A DNA stretch of 7,446 nucleotides from Rheinheimera sp. (GCA_003482455.1 DMYW01000001.1:46475-53920), one strand, 5' to 3'. Numbered from the stretch's first letter, positions 1 through 7,157 are shown. Numbers and translations are program-made. The notes: generated by a model not told the origin, from the letters alone.

Positions 1-12
1 GCTTTTAAAACG

Positions 13-301
13 GCGCGCCGCCTAGGCAAAAATCATTTAGATAAAATGCATAACCAGCATGCGAAACCGAAGCCTGCGGCAGGCATACCCGCTCGCCGCA
101 CAGGCGAAAATCATTTAGAAAAAAAACAAAACCAGCATGCGAAACCACGCTTGCCACAGGCACAGCCGCTCGCCGCCAAGGCGAAAATCATTTAAAAACC
201 GACCTCAAACCCAGCGTGCGAAACCAAGCCTTACATAGGAATGAACGCTCGCCGCGCAGGCGAAATAAGTTTTATAGAACACCAACCCAGCGTGCGAAAC
301 C
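13..301. repeat. Tandem array of ~78 bp structured repeats (3 full + 1 partial copy)
   Basis: Units start at 13, 91, 168 and 247, giving periods of 78, 77 and 79 bp; the last copy is 55 bp. Each unit has box A (gctcgccgc, about 2 bases, then aggcgaaaatcattta), a variable stretch of about 15 bp, box B (ccagcRtgcgaaacc at 54-68, 132-146, 211-225 and 287-301), then a second variable stretch of about 22 bp. Box A holds a short hairpin, tcgcc/ggcga with a 5-nt loop, at 93-107, 170-184 and 249-263; the loop varies while the stem is kept. The second variable stretch also folds in two copies: gcctgc/gcaggc at 72-84 and tgcc/ggca at 152-162, with different bases but the same arrangement. The array begins at the window edge and may extend left. 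It lies just beyond the stop codon of the minus-strand regulator, so it could be its 3' untranslated region. I see no T-run after the hairpins and no gene inside. The function is unknown. Confidence 0.85.
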
Positions 302-307
302 AACACA

Positions 308-781
308 TCACTCCGCTGGTGGCCCCGCGTCTTGTTTGACCTGCTCTATCACCACATAAGTATGGGTTTGCAAAACACCTGGCAAATCCACAATGCGCCC
401 AAGCACCGCGCGGTAGGCTTCCATACTGGATAGCCGCAGTTTCAGCAGATAATCAAAGCCACCGGCCACCATATGGCATTCGGCTACTTCGGTGATTTGC
501 ACCACGGCATCGCGGAACTGATCGAAAATCGCGCCGGTGGTTCTATCCAGTGTCACTTGGATAAACGCCGCGGTGCCAAGGCCTAAACGTGAGGCGGATA
601 ACTTAGCGCCATAGCCTTCAATGAAGCCTTCTTGTTCCAATTTACGCACGCGGTCGATGCAGGGGCTTGGGCTTAAATTCACCCGCTTGGCCAATTCGAC
701 ATTGGAAATTCGGCCATCTTGCTGCAGCGTGGCTAATATTGTTCGATCGATTCGATCTAACGGTCTGCCTTTTGAGTTCAT
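308..781 (-). CDS. putR: Lrp/AsnC-family transcriptional regulator, probable proline-responsive PutR
   Basis: This is a 157-residue protein of normal Lrp/AsnC length. An N-terminal winged helix-turn-helix spans about residues 8-56: LDRIDRTILATLQQDGRIS, then ELAKRVNLSPSPCIDRVRKL, which carries the recognition helix. A C-terminal RAM (ligand-binding and oligomerisation) domain spans about 68-148, with the typical VAGGFDYLLKL stretch at 105-115. The frame could open with TTG at 787, but I prefer ATG at 781, because a GGAA at 788-791 (minus-strand reading) then sits 6 nt upstream and the protein begins in the usual way for the family. It is transcribed divergently from putA. In bacteria whose PutA lacks a DNA-binding domain, such as Agrobacterium, a divergent Lrp-type PutR controls putA in response to proline. 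By analogy this protein probably regulates putA, and perhaps itself, from the palindromic intergenic region. Family assignment is firm; the PutR role rests on gene context. Confidence 0.9.
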   Translation of the reverse strand: MNSKGRPLDRIDRTILATLQQDGRISNVELAKRVNLSPSPCIDRVRKLEQEGFIEGYGAKLSASRLGLGTAAFIQVTLDRTTGAIFDQFRDAVVQITEVAECHMVAGGFDYLLKLRLSSMEAYRAVLGRIVDLPGVLQTHTYVVIEQVKQDAGPPAE

Positions 782-789
782 TGCCAATT

Positions 790-865
790 CCGTATTTTTT
801 ATGGTTAAACGCAGTTAAAACCAAATTATATAAGGTTTAAATGCAAAAATAACCACCAAATACGG
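790..865. promoter_or_regulatory. Nested inverted repeats in the putR-putA divergent region, candidate PutR operator
   Basis: Three inverted-repeat pairs share almost one centre near base 828. The outer pair is CCGTATTT (790-797) and AAATACGG (858-865), a perfect 8-bp match. The middle pair is TGGTTA (802-807) and TAACCA (850-855), a perfect 6-bp match. The inner pair is GCAGTTAAAACC (811-822) and GGTTTAAATGC (834-844), matching apart from one substitution and one inserted base, with an AT-rich core between. Lrp-family proteins form dimers to octamers that bind several phased, AT-rich, imperfectly dyadic sites, so this layout fits a PutR operator. The left outer arm overlaps the putR Shine-Dalgarno and the core overlaps the putR -10, which suggests autoregulation. 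I see no good sigma70 -35 for putA, which would fit activator-dependent transcription. The inverted repeats are observed; protein binding is inferred. Confidence 0.6.
825..853 (-). promoter_or_regulatory. Candidate putR promoter (perfect -10)
   Basis: Read on the minus strand, bases 830-825 are exactly TATAAT. The position 17 nt upstream (853-848) reads GTTATT, a poor -35. The predicted start would be near base 818, leaving a leader of about 37 nt before the putR ATG. The -10 lies at the centre of the intergenic palindrome, so a bound regulator would cover it. Because the region is very AT-rich, a chance TATAAT is possible. Confidence 0.45.
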
Positions 866-910
866 TAGTGCTTTCACTAAAATGCAGCATTATTTTTTTA
901 CCCCCTACAC

Positions 911-914
911 AGGA
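911..914 (+). promoter_or_regulatory. putA ribosome binding site
   Basis: AGGA lies 7 nt before the ATG at 922. This decides the start. The reading frame is open back to an ATG at 868, but that would add 18 residues with no visible ribosome site, and the extra residues would be encoded by the AT-rich regulatory region. Confidence 0.7.
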
Positions 915-921
915 TATAACT

Positions 922-3900
922 ATGCTCTTTCACGGCGAACTGACTGCTCCGACCGACCTGCGGCAAAACCTGCGCAACCTGTACCGCGCAGATGAAGTCC
1001 AAGTCTTAGAAACTCTGCTGCCACTGGCCGATATCGGCGACCAAGCCCGCTCACGCGCTTGGGAACGTGCGCGTCAGCTCGTTGTGAATATCCGTCAAGC
1101 GCAAATCGGTAAAGGTGGCGTGGACGCGCTGCTGAACGAATTTTCGCTGTCTACTGAAGAAGGCTTAGTGTTGATGTGTTTGGCCGAAGCGCTGCTGCGC
1201 GTACCCGACAAATTAACCGCCGACCGCTTAATTCGCGACAAATTATCCAACGGTGATTGGAGCTCGCATTTAGGCAACTCCGAATCGCTGTTTGTAAACG
1301 TCTCGGCCTGGGGTTTGTTGTTAACTGGCAAACTGGTCAACTACAGCGATGACGAAAAGAAAAACCAATTTGGTCTGCTGAAACGCACCTGCGGCCGTTT
1401 GGGCGAGCCGGTAATTCGTCAAGCGGTGCGTTACGCCATGCAAATCATGGGCACTCAGTTTGTCATGGGCACCACCATCGACAAAGCAGTCGATCGCGCT
1501 ACCGAATTGGAAGCCAAAGGCTTTACCTATTCGTATGACATGCTGGGCGAAGGCGCTCGCACCATGGAAGACGCCGACCGCTACTTCCAAAGCTATATGA
1601 TGGCGATTAACGTCATCGGCCAAGCGGCGAAAAAACGCGGCCCGCAAAAAAGCCCAGGCATTTCAGTGAAATTGTCCGCCATTCACCCACGTTACAGCTT
1701 CGCCCACCGCGACCGCGTGATGAACGAGTTAGTACCACGCTTAAAAACCTTAGCGCTAGCCGCCAAAGGCTATGACATCAGCTTTACGGTCGATGCCGAA
1801 GAAGCCAACCGCTTAGAACTGTCGATGGACGTGATCGAAGCGGTCTTTGCCGACCAAGATTTAGCCGGTTGGGAAGGATTTGGTTTAGCCATTCAAGCCT
1901 ACTCCAAACGTTGTTTACCGCTAATTGAATGGCTGCGCGACTTAACAGTGCGGGTTGGCCGCAAACTGATGGTGCGTTTGGTGAAAGGCGCCTACTGGGA
2001 CAGCGAAGTCAAAGTCAGCCAAATCGAAGGTCATGTCGATTTCCCAGTGTTTAGCCGCAAACCGTCGACTGACGTGTCGTACCAAGCGTGCGCGCGCAAA
2101 CTGCTCGAGTACCGCGATTCGATTTACCCAATGTTCGCCACGCACAACGCCTACACAGTCGCCACCATTTTAGAAATGGCCCCAGACCGCCAAGGTTATG
2201 AATTCCAACGCTTGCACGGCATGGGCGACGCCTTGTACGACCAAGTGGTTGCTGACGACAAAGTGCCGTGCCGTATTTACGCGCCAGTCGGTGAACACTC
2301 AGATTTGCTGGCGTATTTAGTGCGCCGCTTGTTGGAAAACGGCGCTAACAGCTCGTTTGTAAACAACATCGTCGATGAAAGTATTCCGGTGGAAAGCCTG
2401 CTGAAAGACCCAGTGGAAATCGTCCGCAGCTGGAAAAACAAACGCAACACCATGATCCCACTGTCAAAAGACTTATATGGCAGTGAGCGCGTCAACTCCA
2501 AAGGCATCGACTTAACCGAAGTCGACGCCATCAACCCGCTGCGCGCCAACATGCAAGCTTGGGTTGAACAGGCCTCAGCGCTGGCGCCGGTCGACGGTGC
2601 TAAAGCGGTGCGTAACCCAGCCAATCACGCGCAAGTGATTGGTTATGTGAAGCACGCCACGCCTGAGGAAATGAAAGCGGCGGTAGATCGCGCCGAAGCC
2701 GCCTTTAGCAGCTGGACGGCGACGCCAGTCACCGAGCGCGCGCGTTTATTAAATGCGCTGGGTGATGCCTTAGAAGCCCACCGTGACGAGCTGATGGCCA
2801 TTTGCGTCAAAGAAGCCGGTAAAACAGTGCCAGACAGCGTGGCGGAAATTCGTGAAGCCGTAGATTTCTGCCGCTATTACGCGCTGCAAGCGGAAAAAAT
2901 GTTCGCTGGCAGCCCAATCCAAAGCCGCGGTGTGGTGCTGTGTATCAGCCCGTGGAACTTCCCATTGGCCATTTTCTTAGGCCAAGTCACTGCCGCGGTG
3001 GCAGCCGGTAACACAGTCGTTGCCAAACCAGCCGAACAAACATCGTTGGTTGCTATTCGCGCCATTGAATTGTGGCGTGAAGCCGGCTTGCCAGCGTCTG
3101 TGGTGGAACTGGCGATCGCGCCGGGCCGTCAGATTGGTGAGCACGTAGTGCCAGATCCGCGGATTCAAGCCGTGATGTTCACCGGTTCAACCGAGACAGG
3201 TAGCTGGATCGCCCGTAAACTGGCCGAACGTGGCGGTGAGCCGGTGCCATTAATTGCCGAAACAGGCGGTCAAAACTGTATGATCGTCGACTCAACCGCG
3301 CTGCCAGAGCAAGTGGTTGACGATGTGGTGTCGAGCGGTTTCCAAAGCGCTGGCCAACGTTGTTCTGCCCTTCGCGTGTTGTTCCTGCAAGAAGACGTCG
3401 CCGACAAGATCATTCATATGATCAAAGGCGCGATGCAAGAATTGCATGTCGGTGACCCATCGCTGCTGGCCACTGACGTAGGCCCAGTGATTGACCAAAA
3501 AGCACTGACCGGTTTAACCAACCACGTCAAGTACTTGGAAGGCAAAGCGACACTGCATTACGAATGCCCAATTCCAGCCGGCGACAATCATTTCTTCTTT
3601 GCGCCGCGTTTGTATGAAATCAGCAACTTAAACCTGCTGCAACGCGAAGTGTTTGGCCCGTGCGTGCACGTCATTCGCTTTAGCGCCGACCAGCTGGACC
3701 AAGTGGTCGAGCAAATCAACGCCACCGGTTATGGCTTGACCATGGGCATCCACAGCCGTATCGCCCATATCACGCATCAAGTGACGCGCGATATCAAAGC
3801 CGGCAACATCTATGTCAACCGTAACATGATCGGTGCCGTGGTTGGCGTGCAACCATTTGGTGGTCGCGGTTTGTCAGGCACTGGCCCTAAAGCCGGTGGT

Positions 3901-4704
3901 CCGTTCTACTTAACGCGTTTGGTCAAAGACAATCACCACGTGGTTGAAGCGCCACTGGCCGATGACAAAAAACAAGCGATTTTAGCCGCCAATGGCACGG
4001 ACAACAGCGTCAACAATCTGCTGTCGCAAGCCGCCAAAGCGCAAGTGCAATGGCAACGCAGCGACATCGTCGCCCGCTCATCCGTGGTGCGTCAGTTCCT
4101 GGCGCAATTGGCGTCTAACGCCGTAGTGGTCAAGCAAGAAGCCGACTTGCAGCAAGTGCTGGCCTCTGCCCGTGGTTTATTGGCTTTTATCGAAAAAGAA
4201 CTGGCAGCACCTATTCAACTGCCAGGACCTACCGGTGAATCCAACCAACTGCACTTAGAAGCACGTGGTGTGGTGGCTTGCGTGCGCGACGAATCGGCCT
4301 GCTTTAAGTACTGGGTGTTGTCAATCATGACGGCACTGGCTTCCGGTAACGCCGTGGTTGCTGTGGTGGAAGACAAAGACGCGGCCGAAGCCGATGCCAT
4401 TCGCAAGGTACTGCTGGCGTCGAACCTACACCCAGCGCTGTTTAGCGTGGTGAAGCTGACCCAACTGAAAGCCTTAATCGGCACCCCGCTGGTGGCCGCC
4501 GCCGTGGTCGAAGCGGGTAGCGCAGTCAAAGCCTTAACTGGCGAGCTGATTGCAGGTCGTGATGGCGCGATTTCGCCACTGATCACCACGCCAGCCGATG
4601 AGCGCTTGTTGCACCGTTTAGTGACGGAAAAAACCATCACCATCAACACCACGGCGGCTGGTGGCAATGCCTCGTTGATGACGATGAAAGACACCGCCAT
4701 CTAA
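922..4704 (+). CDS. putA: Bifunctional proline dehydrogenase / L-glutamate gamma-semialdehyde dehydrogenase PutA
   Basis: PutA (1260 residues here) oxidises proline to pyrroline-5-carboxylate with FAD and passes it by channelling to an NAD-dependent dehydrogenase that makes glutamate. The proline dehydrogenase barrel lies at about 200-500. K250, D291 (in DAEEA), Y358 (in LVKGAYWDSE), Y453, Y465, R468 and R469 (in YLVRRLLENGANSSF) align with E. coli K329, D370, Y437, Y540, Y552, R555 and R556. The aldehyde dehydrogenase domain lies at about 540-1005. It has SPWNFP at 676-681, general-base E780 in ETGGQN, catalytic C814 in GQRCSALR (the usual 34-residue gap) and QPFGGRGLSGTG at 977-988. Residues from about 1010 form the C-terminal ALDH-like domain of long PutAs, with LEARGVVACVRDES near 1112-1125. 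There is no N-terminal ribbon-helix-helix domain, so this PutA should not bind DNA; regulation probably comes from the divergent putR. The start at 922 was chosen from its ribosome site. No frameshift or lost key residue was seen. Confidence 0.98.
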   Translation: MLFHGELTAPTDLRQNLRNLYRADEVQVLETLLPLADIGDQARSRAWERARQLVVNIRQAQIGKGGVDALLNEFSLSTEEGLVLMCLAEALLRVPDKLTADRLIRDKLSNGDWSSHLGNSESLFVNVSAWGLLLTGKLVNYSDDEKKNQFGLLKRTCGRLGEPVIRQAVRYAMQIMGTQFVMGTTIDKAVDRATELEAKGFTYSYDMLGEGARTMEDADRYFQSYMMAINVIGQAAKKRGPQKSPGISVKLSAIHPRYSFAHRDRVMNELVPRLKTLALAAKGYDISFTVDAEEANRLELSMDVIEAVFADQDLAGWEGFGLAIQAYSKRCLPLIEWLRDLTVRVGRKLMVRLVKGAYWDSEVKVSQIEGHVDFPVFSRKPSTDVSYQACARKLLEYRDSIYPMFATHNAYTVATILEMAPDRQGYEFQRLHGMGDALYDQVVADDKVPCRIYAPVGEHSDLLAYLVRRLLENGANSSFVNNIVDESIPVESLLKDPVEIVRSWKNKRNTMIPLSKDLYGSERVNSKGIDLTEVDAINPLRANMQAWVEQASALAPVDGAKAVRNPANHAQVIGYVKHATPEEMKAAVDRAEAAFSSWTATPVTERARLLNALGDALEAHRDELMAICVKEAGKTVPDSVAEIREAVDFCRYYALQAEKMFAGSPIQSRGVVLCISPWNFPLAIFLGQVTAAVAAGNTVVAKPAEQTSLVAIRAIELWREAGLPASVVELAIAPGRQIGEHVVPDPRIQAVMFTGSTETGSWIARKLAERGGEPVPLIAETGGQNCMIVDSTALPEQVVDDVVSSGFQSAGQRCSALRVLFLQEDVADKIIHMIKGAMQELHVGDPSLLATDVGPVIDQKALTGLTNHVKYLEGKATLHYECPIPAGDNHFFFAPRLYEISNLNLLQREVFGPCVHVIRFSADQLDQVVEQINATGYGLTMGIHSRIAHITHQVTRDIKAGNIYVNRNMIGAVVGVQPFGGRGLSGTGPKAGGPFYLTRLVKDNHHVVEAPLADDKKQAILAANGTDNSVNNLLSQAAKAQVQWQRSDIVARSSVVRQFLAQLASNAVVVKQEADLQQVLASARGLLAFIEKELAAPIQLPGPTGESNQLHLEARGVVACVRDESACFKYWVLSIMTALASGNAVVAVVEDKDAAEADAIRKVLLASNLHPALFSVVKLTQLKALIGTPLVAAAVVEAGSAVKALTGELIAGRDGAISPLITTPADERLLHRLVTEKTITINTTAAGGNASLMTMKDTAI

Positions 4705-4716
4705 CCCTCTCCTGTC

Positions 4717-4743
4717 TGGGCTTACTTCGGTAAGCCCACTTTT
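4717..4743 (+). terminator. putA terminator 1 (UUCG hairpin)
   Basis: A perfect 9-bp stem, tgggcttac/gtaagccca (4717-4725 and 4730-4738), closes a stable TTCG tetraloop. After one C comes a run of only four T. It begins 12 nt after the putA stop. The short T-run makes it a weaker intrinsic terminator on its own, but the hairpin would also protect the mRNA 3' end. Confidence 0.75.
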
Positions 4744-4746
4744 GTC

Positions 4747-4778
4747 ACCAGCCCCAGCTTGCTGCGGCTGGTTTTTTT
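4747..4778 (+). terminator. putA terminator 2 (tandem, strong)
   Basis: The stem accagcc/ggctggt (4747-4753 and 4766-4772) continues past one C-C mismatch with cag/ctg and a CTTG loop. Seven T follow at 4772-4778. This is a classic intrinsic terminator placed 8 nt after the first hairpin, and together they isolate putA from the downstream gene. Confidence 0.85.
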
Positions 4779-4783
4779 ATGCC

Positions 4784-4881
4784 CGTCACATCATGCTCTA
4801 AAGCCAATCGGCATGTGCACGATGCCGCAACTGGTCGCCAATTCAAGACGTCACATCACAATGCTGTTGCAAGGACGTCAC
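4784..4881. repeat. Three short CGTCAC motifs upstream of the HD-GYP gene
   Basis: CGTCACATCA occurs exactly at 4784-4793 and again at 4849-4858, each followed within 0-3 nt by TGCT. GACGTCAC occurs at 4847-4854 and 4874-4881, a 27-bp step. GACGTC is itself palindromic. They lie in the otherwise empty stretch between the putA terminators and the HD-GYP gene. They could be regulator half-sites or chance; they are too short to decide. Confidence 0.35.
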
Positions 4882-4924
4882 CGCACCGTTAAATCAGCTG
4901 TATATCAGCAAAAGCTGCTATTCG

Positions 4925-4961
4925 TTGCGACAATAATTTGTTAGTTTGAAATAAGTTATTG
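4925..4961 (+). promoter_or_regulatory. Candidate promoter and imperfect dyad before the HD-GYP gene
   Basis: TTGCGA (4925-4930) and TGAAAT (4947-4952) with a 16-bp gap give a moderate sigma70 match, four of six bases in each. The same stretch is an imperfect 31-bp palindrome at 4931-4961 with CAATAA and TTATTG as outer arms; ten of fifteen pairs match. It could be a promoter with an overlapping operator, but AT-rich DNA makes such matches by chance fairly often. Confidence 0.3.
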
Positions 4962-4994
4962 ATTGTCCATCCTCTTTTTAATTGCAGTGCTTCG

Positions 4995-6173
4995 ATGCTT
5001 CAAAAAATCACTATCGATCAACTCACGACCGGGATGTATGTCGTGGAGGTGACCCGCCAACGTGGCCAGGTCAAAATCACCAGTGAAGGTTATTTAAAAT
5101 CAGCATCCTTGCTGCAAGCGCTGCGCGATAAGGGCGTGCTCGAAGTGATTGTCGATCCCAGTCGCAGCACGGTCGAGCTCCCCGGTGACGAGGTGGTCAA
5201 AACCGCCGCGCCGAAACCGACCAAAACACCCCTGTCGCAAGAATTACCCAAAGCCGCCGATTTGTACCTACAAGCCAAGCAACTACAGCAAAAAGCCTTT
5301 AGCGATGTGCTAGCCGGCAAACCAATCCAGTTAGCGCCGTTTCAGCAATGTGCCGACGGCTTTATCGACTCGATTTTCCGCAACCAAGATGCGCTGTTGT
5401 GCATTAGCCAAATCCGTGAAAAAGATGCTTATTTGCTGGAACATTCGGTGAACGTGTCGATTTTGATGACAATTTTCGCCAAGTATTTGCAACTCCCCGA
5501 CGAACAGATCCAGCAACTAGCAACTGGCGCCTTGTTGCATGACATCGGCAAAATCAAAGTGCCCGATAGCGTGTTGCACAAGCCGGGCAAACTGACCGAC
5601 GATGAATTTGTGCTGATGCGTGAACATGTGGTGTACAGCCGCGAATTGCTAGAAAACGTGCCTGGAATTTCGCCGATTAGTTTAGATGTTGCAGCGCATC
5701 ACCATGAACGTTTGGACGGGCGTGGTTATCCAAACCGGCTAACCGGCGAGCAAATTTCGATGGCGGCGCGGATGATTGCCATTGTCGACACCTATGATGC
5801 GATCACTGCACAACGCGTATACAAAGAAGGGCAAACCAGCCTGACTGCGCTGAAAATCCTGCGCAAAGACAGTGGCAGTCATTTTGATTTGGCATTGGTG
5901 AATCAGTTTATCCAAGCGGTGGGCATCTACCCGCCCGGCTCTTTGGTACGTTTAAAAAACCACAAGGTTGGCATCGTATTAGAAACCGGCGTTGAGGCAA
6001 CCAAACCGATCGTCAAAACCTTCTATCATGCGCGGTTTAAGCGCTATACCGAAGTCGAAGAGTTGGATTTAAGCAAAAGCAAACACGCCGATGCTGGCAT
6101 TGATGCAATTGTGCGGGCCGAAGAATTGGGTATCGATGTACCCAAGTTCTTCCGGCAAAATCTGTTGGCCTAA
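4995..6173 (+). CDS. DUF3391/HD-GYP domain cyclic-di-GMP phosphodiesterase
   Basis: The 392-residue protein probably breaks down the second messenger cyclic di-GMP in the cytoplasm; no signal peptide or membrane segment is seen. The N-terminus (MLQKITIDQLTTGMYVVEV) and about the first 130 residues match DUF3391, a domain often found before HD-GYP. The HD-GYP domain starts near residue 145. It has the metal and active-site residues expected: H150 (EHSVNV), H182-D183 with K186 (HDIGK), H211, H236-H237-E238, the HHERLDGRGYP signature ending at residue 246, and D265 (DTYDA). The usual HPxxG after H211 is changed to HVVYS, but the histidine is kept. All catalytic signatures are intact, so I expect activity. 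The frame can be extended to a TTG at 4959, but ATG at 4995 gives the family N-terminus. There is no clear Shine-Dalgarno before it, which suggests weak or regulated translation. No sensor domain apart from DUF3391 is seen, and the signal it responds to is unknown. Confidence 0.93.
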   Translation: MLQKITIDQLTTGMYVVEVTRQRGQVKITSEGYLKSASLLQALRDKGVLEVIVDPSRSTVELPGDEVVKTAAPKPTKTPLSQELPKAADLYLQAKQLQQKAFSDVLAGKPIQLAPFQQCADGFIDSIFRNQDALLCISQIREKDAYLLEHSVNVSILMTIFAKYLQLPDEQIQQLATGALLHDIGKIKVPDSVLHKPGKLTDDEFVLMREHVVYSRELLENVPGISPISLDVAAHHHERLDGRGYPNRLTGEQISMAARMIAIVDTYDAITAQRVYKEGQTSLTALKILRKDSGSHFDLALVNQFIQAVGIYPPGSLVRLKNHKVGIVLETGVEATKPIVKTFYHARFKRYTEVEELDLSKSKHADAGIDAIVRAEELGIDVPKFFRQNLLA

Positions 6174-6203
6174 CCAACGACGGGGCATGCCAAGCTGGCT
6201 CAG

Positions 6204-7154
6204 TTACGGTTTGGCCTTTAACCGATACGACCATTCGCTGAGTGCTTGCATACTAAACAGCTGACGGCCAGTTTGCAGCAGAACGTATTGCGGGGTAATT
6301 TCTTTCAGCTGGATATCAGACGTGATCCACTGCCCTTCTTGCAGGTCCTTGCCGTTGACTTTGACCCACCGCTGTTTCGGATCGGTCGCATAGACATGCG
6401 CTTGAAAACGGATTGGCGGAATTTGCCGTTGGATCACATCATCCAGTGAACTGATATCGCGCGCCGGCGCGGCGTATTCATTCACCTTGGTTTTTTTCGG
6501 CTCACTGCTAACAGAGTCAACGGCAAATTGAAACTTGTCTTTGAGCTCTTGCGGCACTTGGTCGCTGGATAACTCGCGCTCTGGCATGCTGCCATAATCT
6601 TTGCCACCATTTGCATCTTGGCCGTTATAAGCATCCACAGCGATACTTGGATCTGCTTCGCGCATTTGCCGAGCCGCGCCGAGCACTTTACCGGCAGGAA
6701 ACTCGTCGGCCAATTGTTGCTCGCCCACCAGGGTATCCACTTGCTCATCCAAGTTTTGTCCCGCGGAATTGTTAGCTGGAATTTCCGCCGACACCACTAA
6801 TTGCTCTTGCTCTGCTTGTGCTTGCTGTTCTGCCGCTAACTCTTCGCTGGTTGGTTGGGTCAACAAGTCACTTAAAATCAGCCCCGGCGATGCCGCCGGC
6901 AGCGCAGACGTCGTGACAGCCGCAGGCTCTGCGACCGGTTTGGGTTGAAACAGTTGATGCAACAACACGCCACACGACACCCCAATGGCTAAAATGGCAC
7001 TGCCTGCCAGCAAAAACGTCAACCAACGCGGCATGGCGCTTGGCGCAGGACTAACCGGAACTTCCACATACGAGACTACGCTGACGGTCGCACCTGCGGG
7101 GGCATCGGTTTGAGCCCCAGCTTGTTGCTTCAGCGCATCCATCAATAACGACAT
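6204..7154 (-). CDS. gspB: Type II secretion accessory protein GspB (ExeB/OutB/PulB family)
   Basis: GspB works with GspA in the inner membrane and periplasm to help the GspD secretin assemble in the outer membrane for type II secretion. The 316-residue protein starts MSLLMDALKQQ, the typical GspB opening in the cytoplasm, and has one membrane segment at about 44-66. A long, low-complexity periplasmic linker follows, rich in A, Q and E around 104-119. The C-terminal T2SSB domain is at about 248-308, with IRFQAHVYATDPKQRWVKVN and EGQWI. It is longer than the short enteric homologues because of the linker. The start ATG lies 3 nt after the gspA stop codon, and GGAG (minus-strand reading of 7163-7166) sits 8 nt upstream inside gspA, so the two are very likely translationally coupled. 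The gene ends 30 bp from the convergent HD-GYP gene, with no clear terminator between them. The promoter must lie beyond the right edge. Confidence 0.9.
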   Translation of the reverse strand: MSLLMDALKQQAGAQTDAPAGATVSVVSYVEVPVSPAPSAMPRWLTFLLAGSAILAIGVSCGVLLHQLFQPKPVAEPAAVTTSALPAASPGLILSDLLTQPTSEELAAEQQAQAEQEQLVVSAEIPANNSAGQNLDEQVDTLVGEQQLADEFPAGKVLGAARQMREADPSIAVDAYNGQDANGGKDYGSMPERELSSDQVPQELKDKFQFAVDSVSSEPKKTKVNEYAAPARDISSLDDVIQRQIPPIRFQAHVYATDPKQRWVKVNGKDLQEGQWITSDIQLKEITPQYVLLQTGRQLFSMQALSEWSYRLKAKP

Positions 7155-7157
7155 GTA

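Noticed and set aside
11..20. Perfect palindrome cggcgcgccg at the left edge
   Set aside because: It corresponds to the box A position of the first repeat with one base changed, so it is best explained as a variant of the repeat.
1..301. Possible CRISPR array or integron attC array
   Set aside because: The repeats are long, degenerate and contain several boxes with uneven spacers that still resemble each other. No direct repeat of about 30 bp with unique spacers is seen, and no attC core sites or integrase gene.
882..890. ATGCAGCAT palindrome followed by a T-rich stretch before putA, as a possible attenuator
   Set aside because: The arms are 4 bp with a single central base, which cannot form an RNA hairpin, and no competing structure or leader peptide is seen.
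868..921. Upstream ATG at 868 as the true putA start
   Set aside because: There is no ribosome site before it and the extra 18 residues do not resemble a PutA N-terminus; the ATG at 922 has AGGA at proper spacing.
4215..4700. Long antisense open frame (161 codons) within putA, and other opposite-strand frames in putA
   Set aside because: They lie opposite a strongly conserved coding sequence, have no family-like sequence and no ribosome sites. They are by-products of putA codon use.
4759..4944. Small plus-strand open frame of 61 codons
   Set aside because: It starts with TTG inside the second putA terminator, has no ribosome site and has no family-like sequence. It is probably chance.
6189..6224. 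Short hairpins (gcca/tggc at 6189-6199 and cggtt/aaccg at 6207-6224) as terminators for the convergent genes
   Set aside because: Stems of only 4-5 bp, and no T-run after them on either strand.
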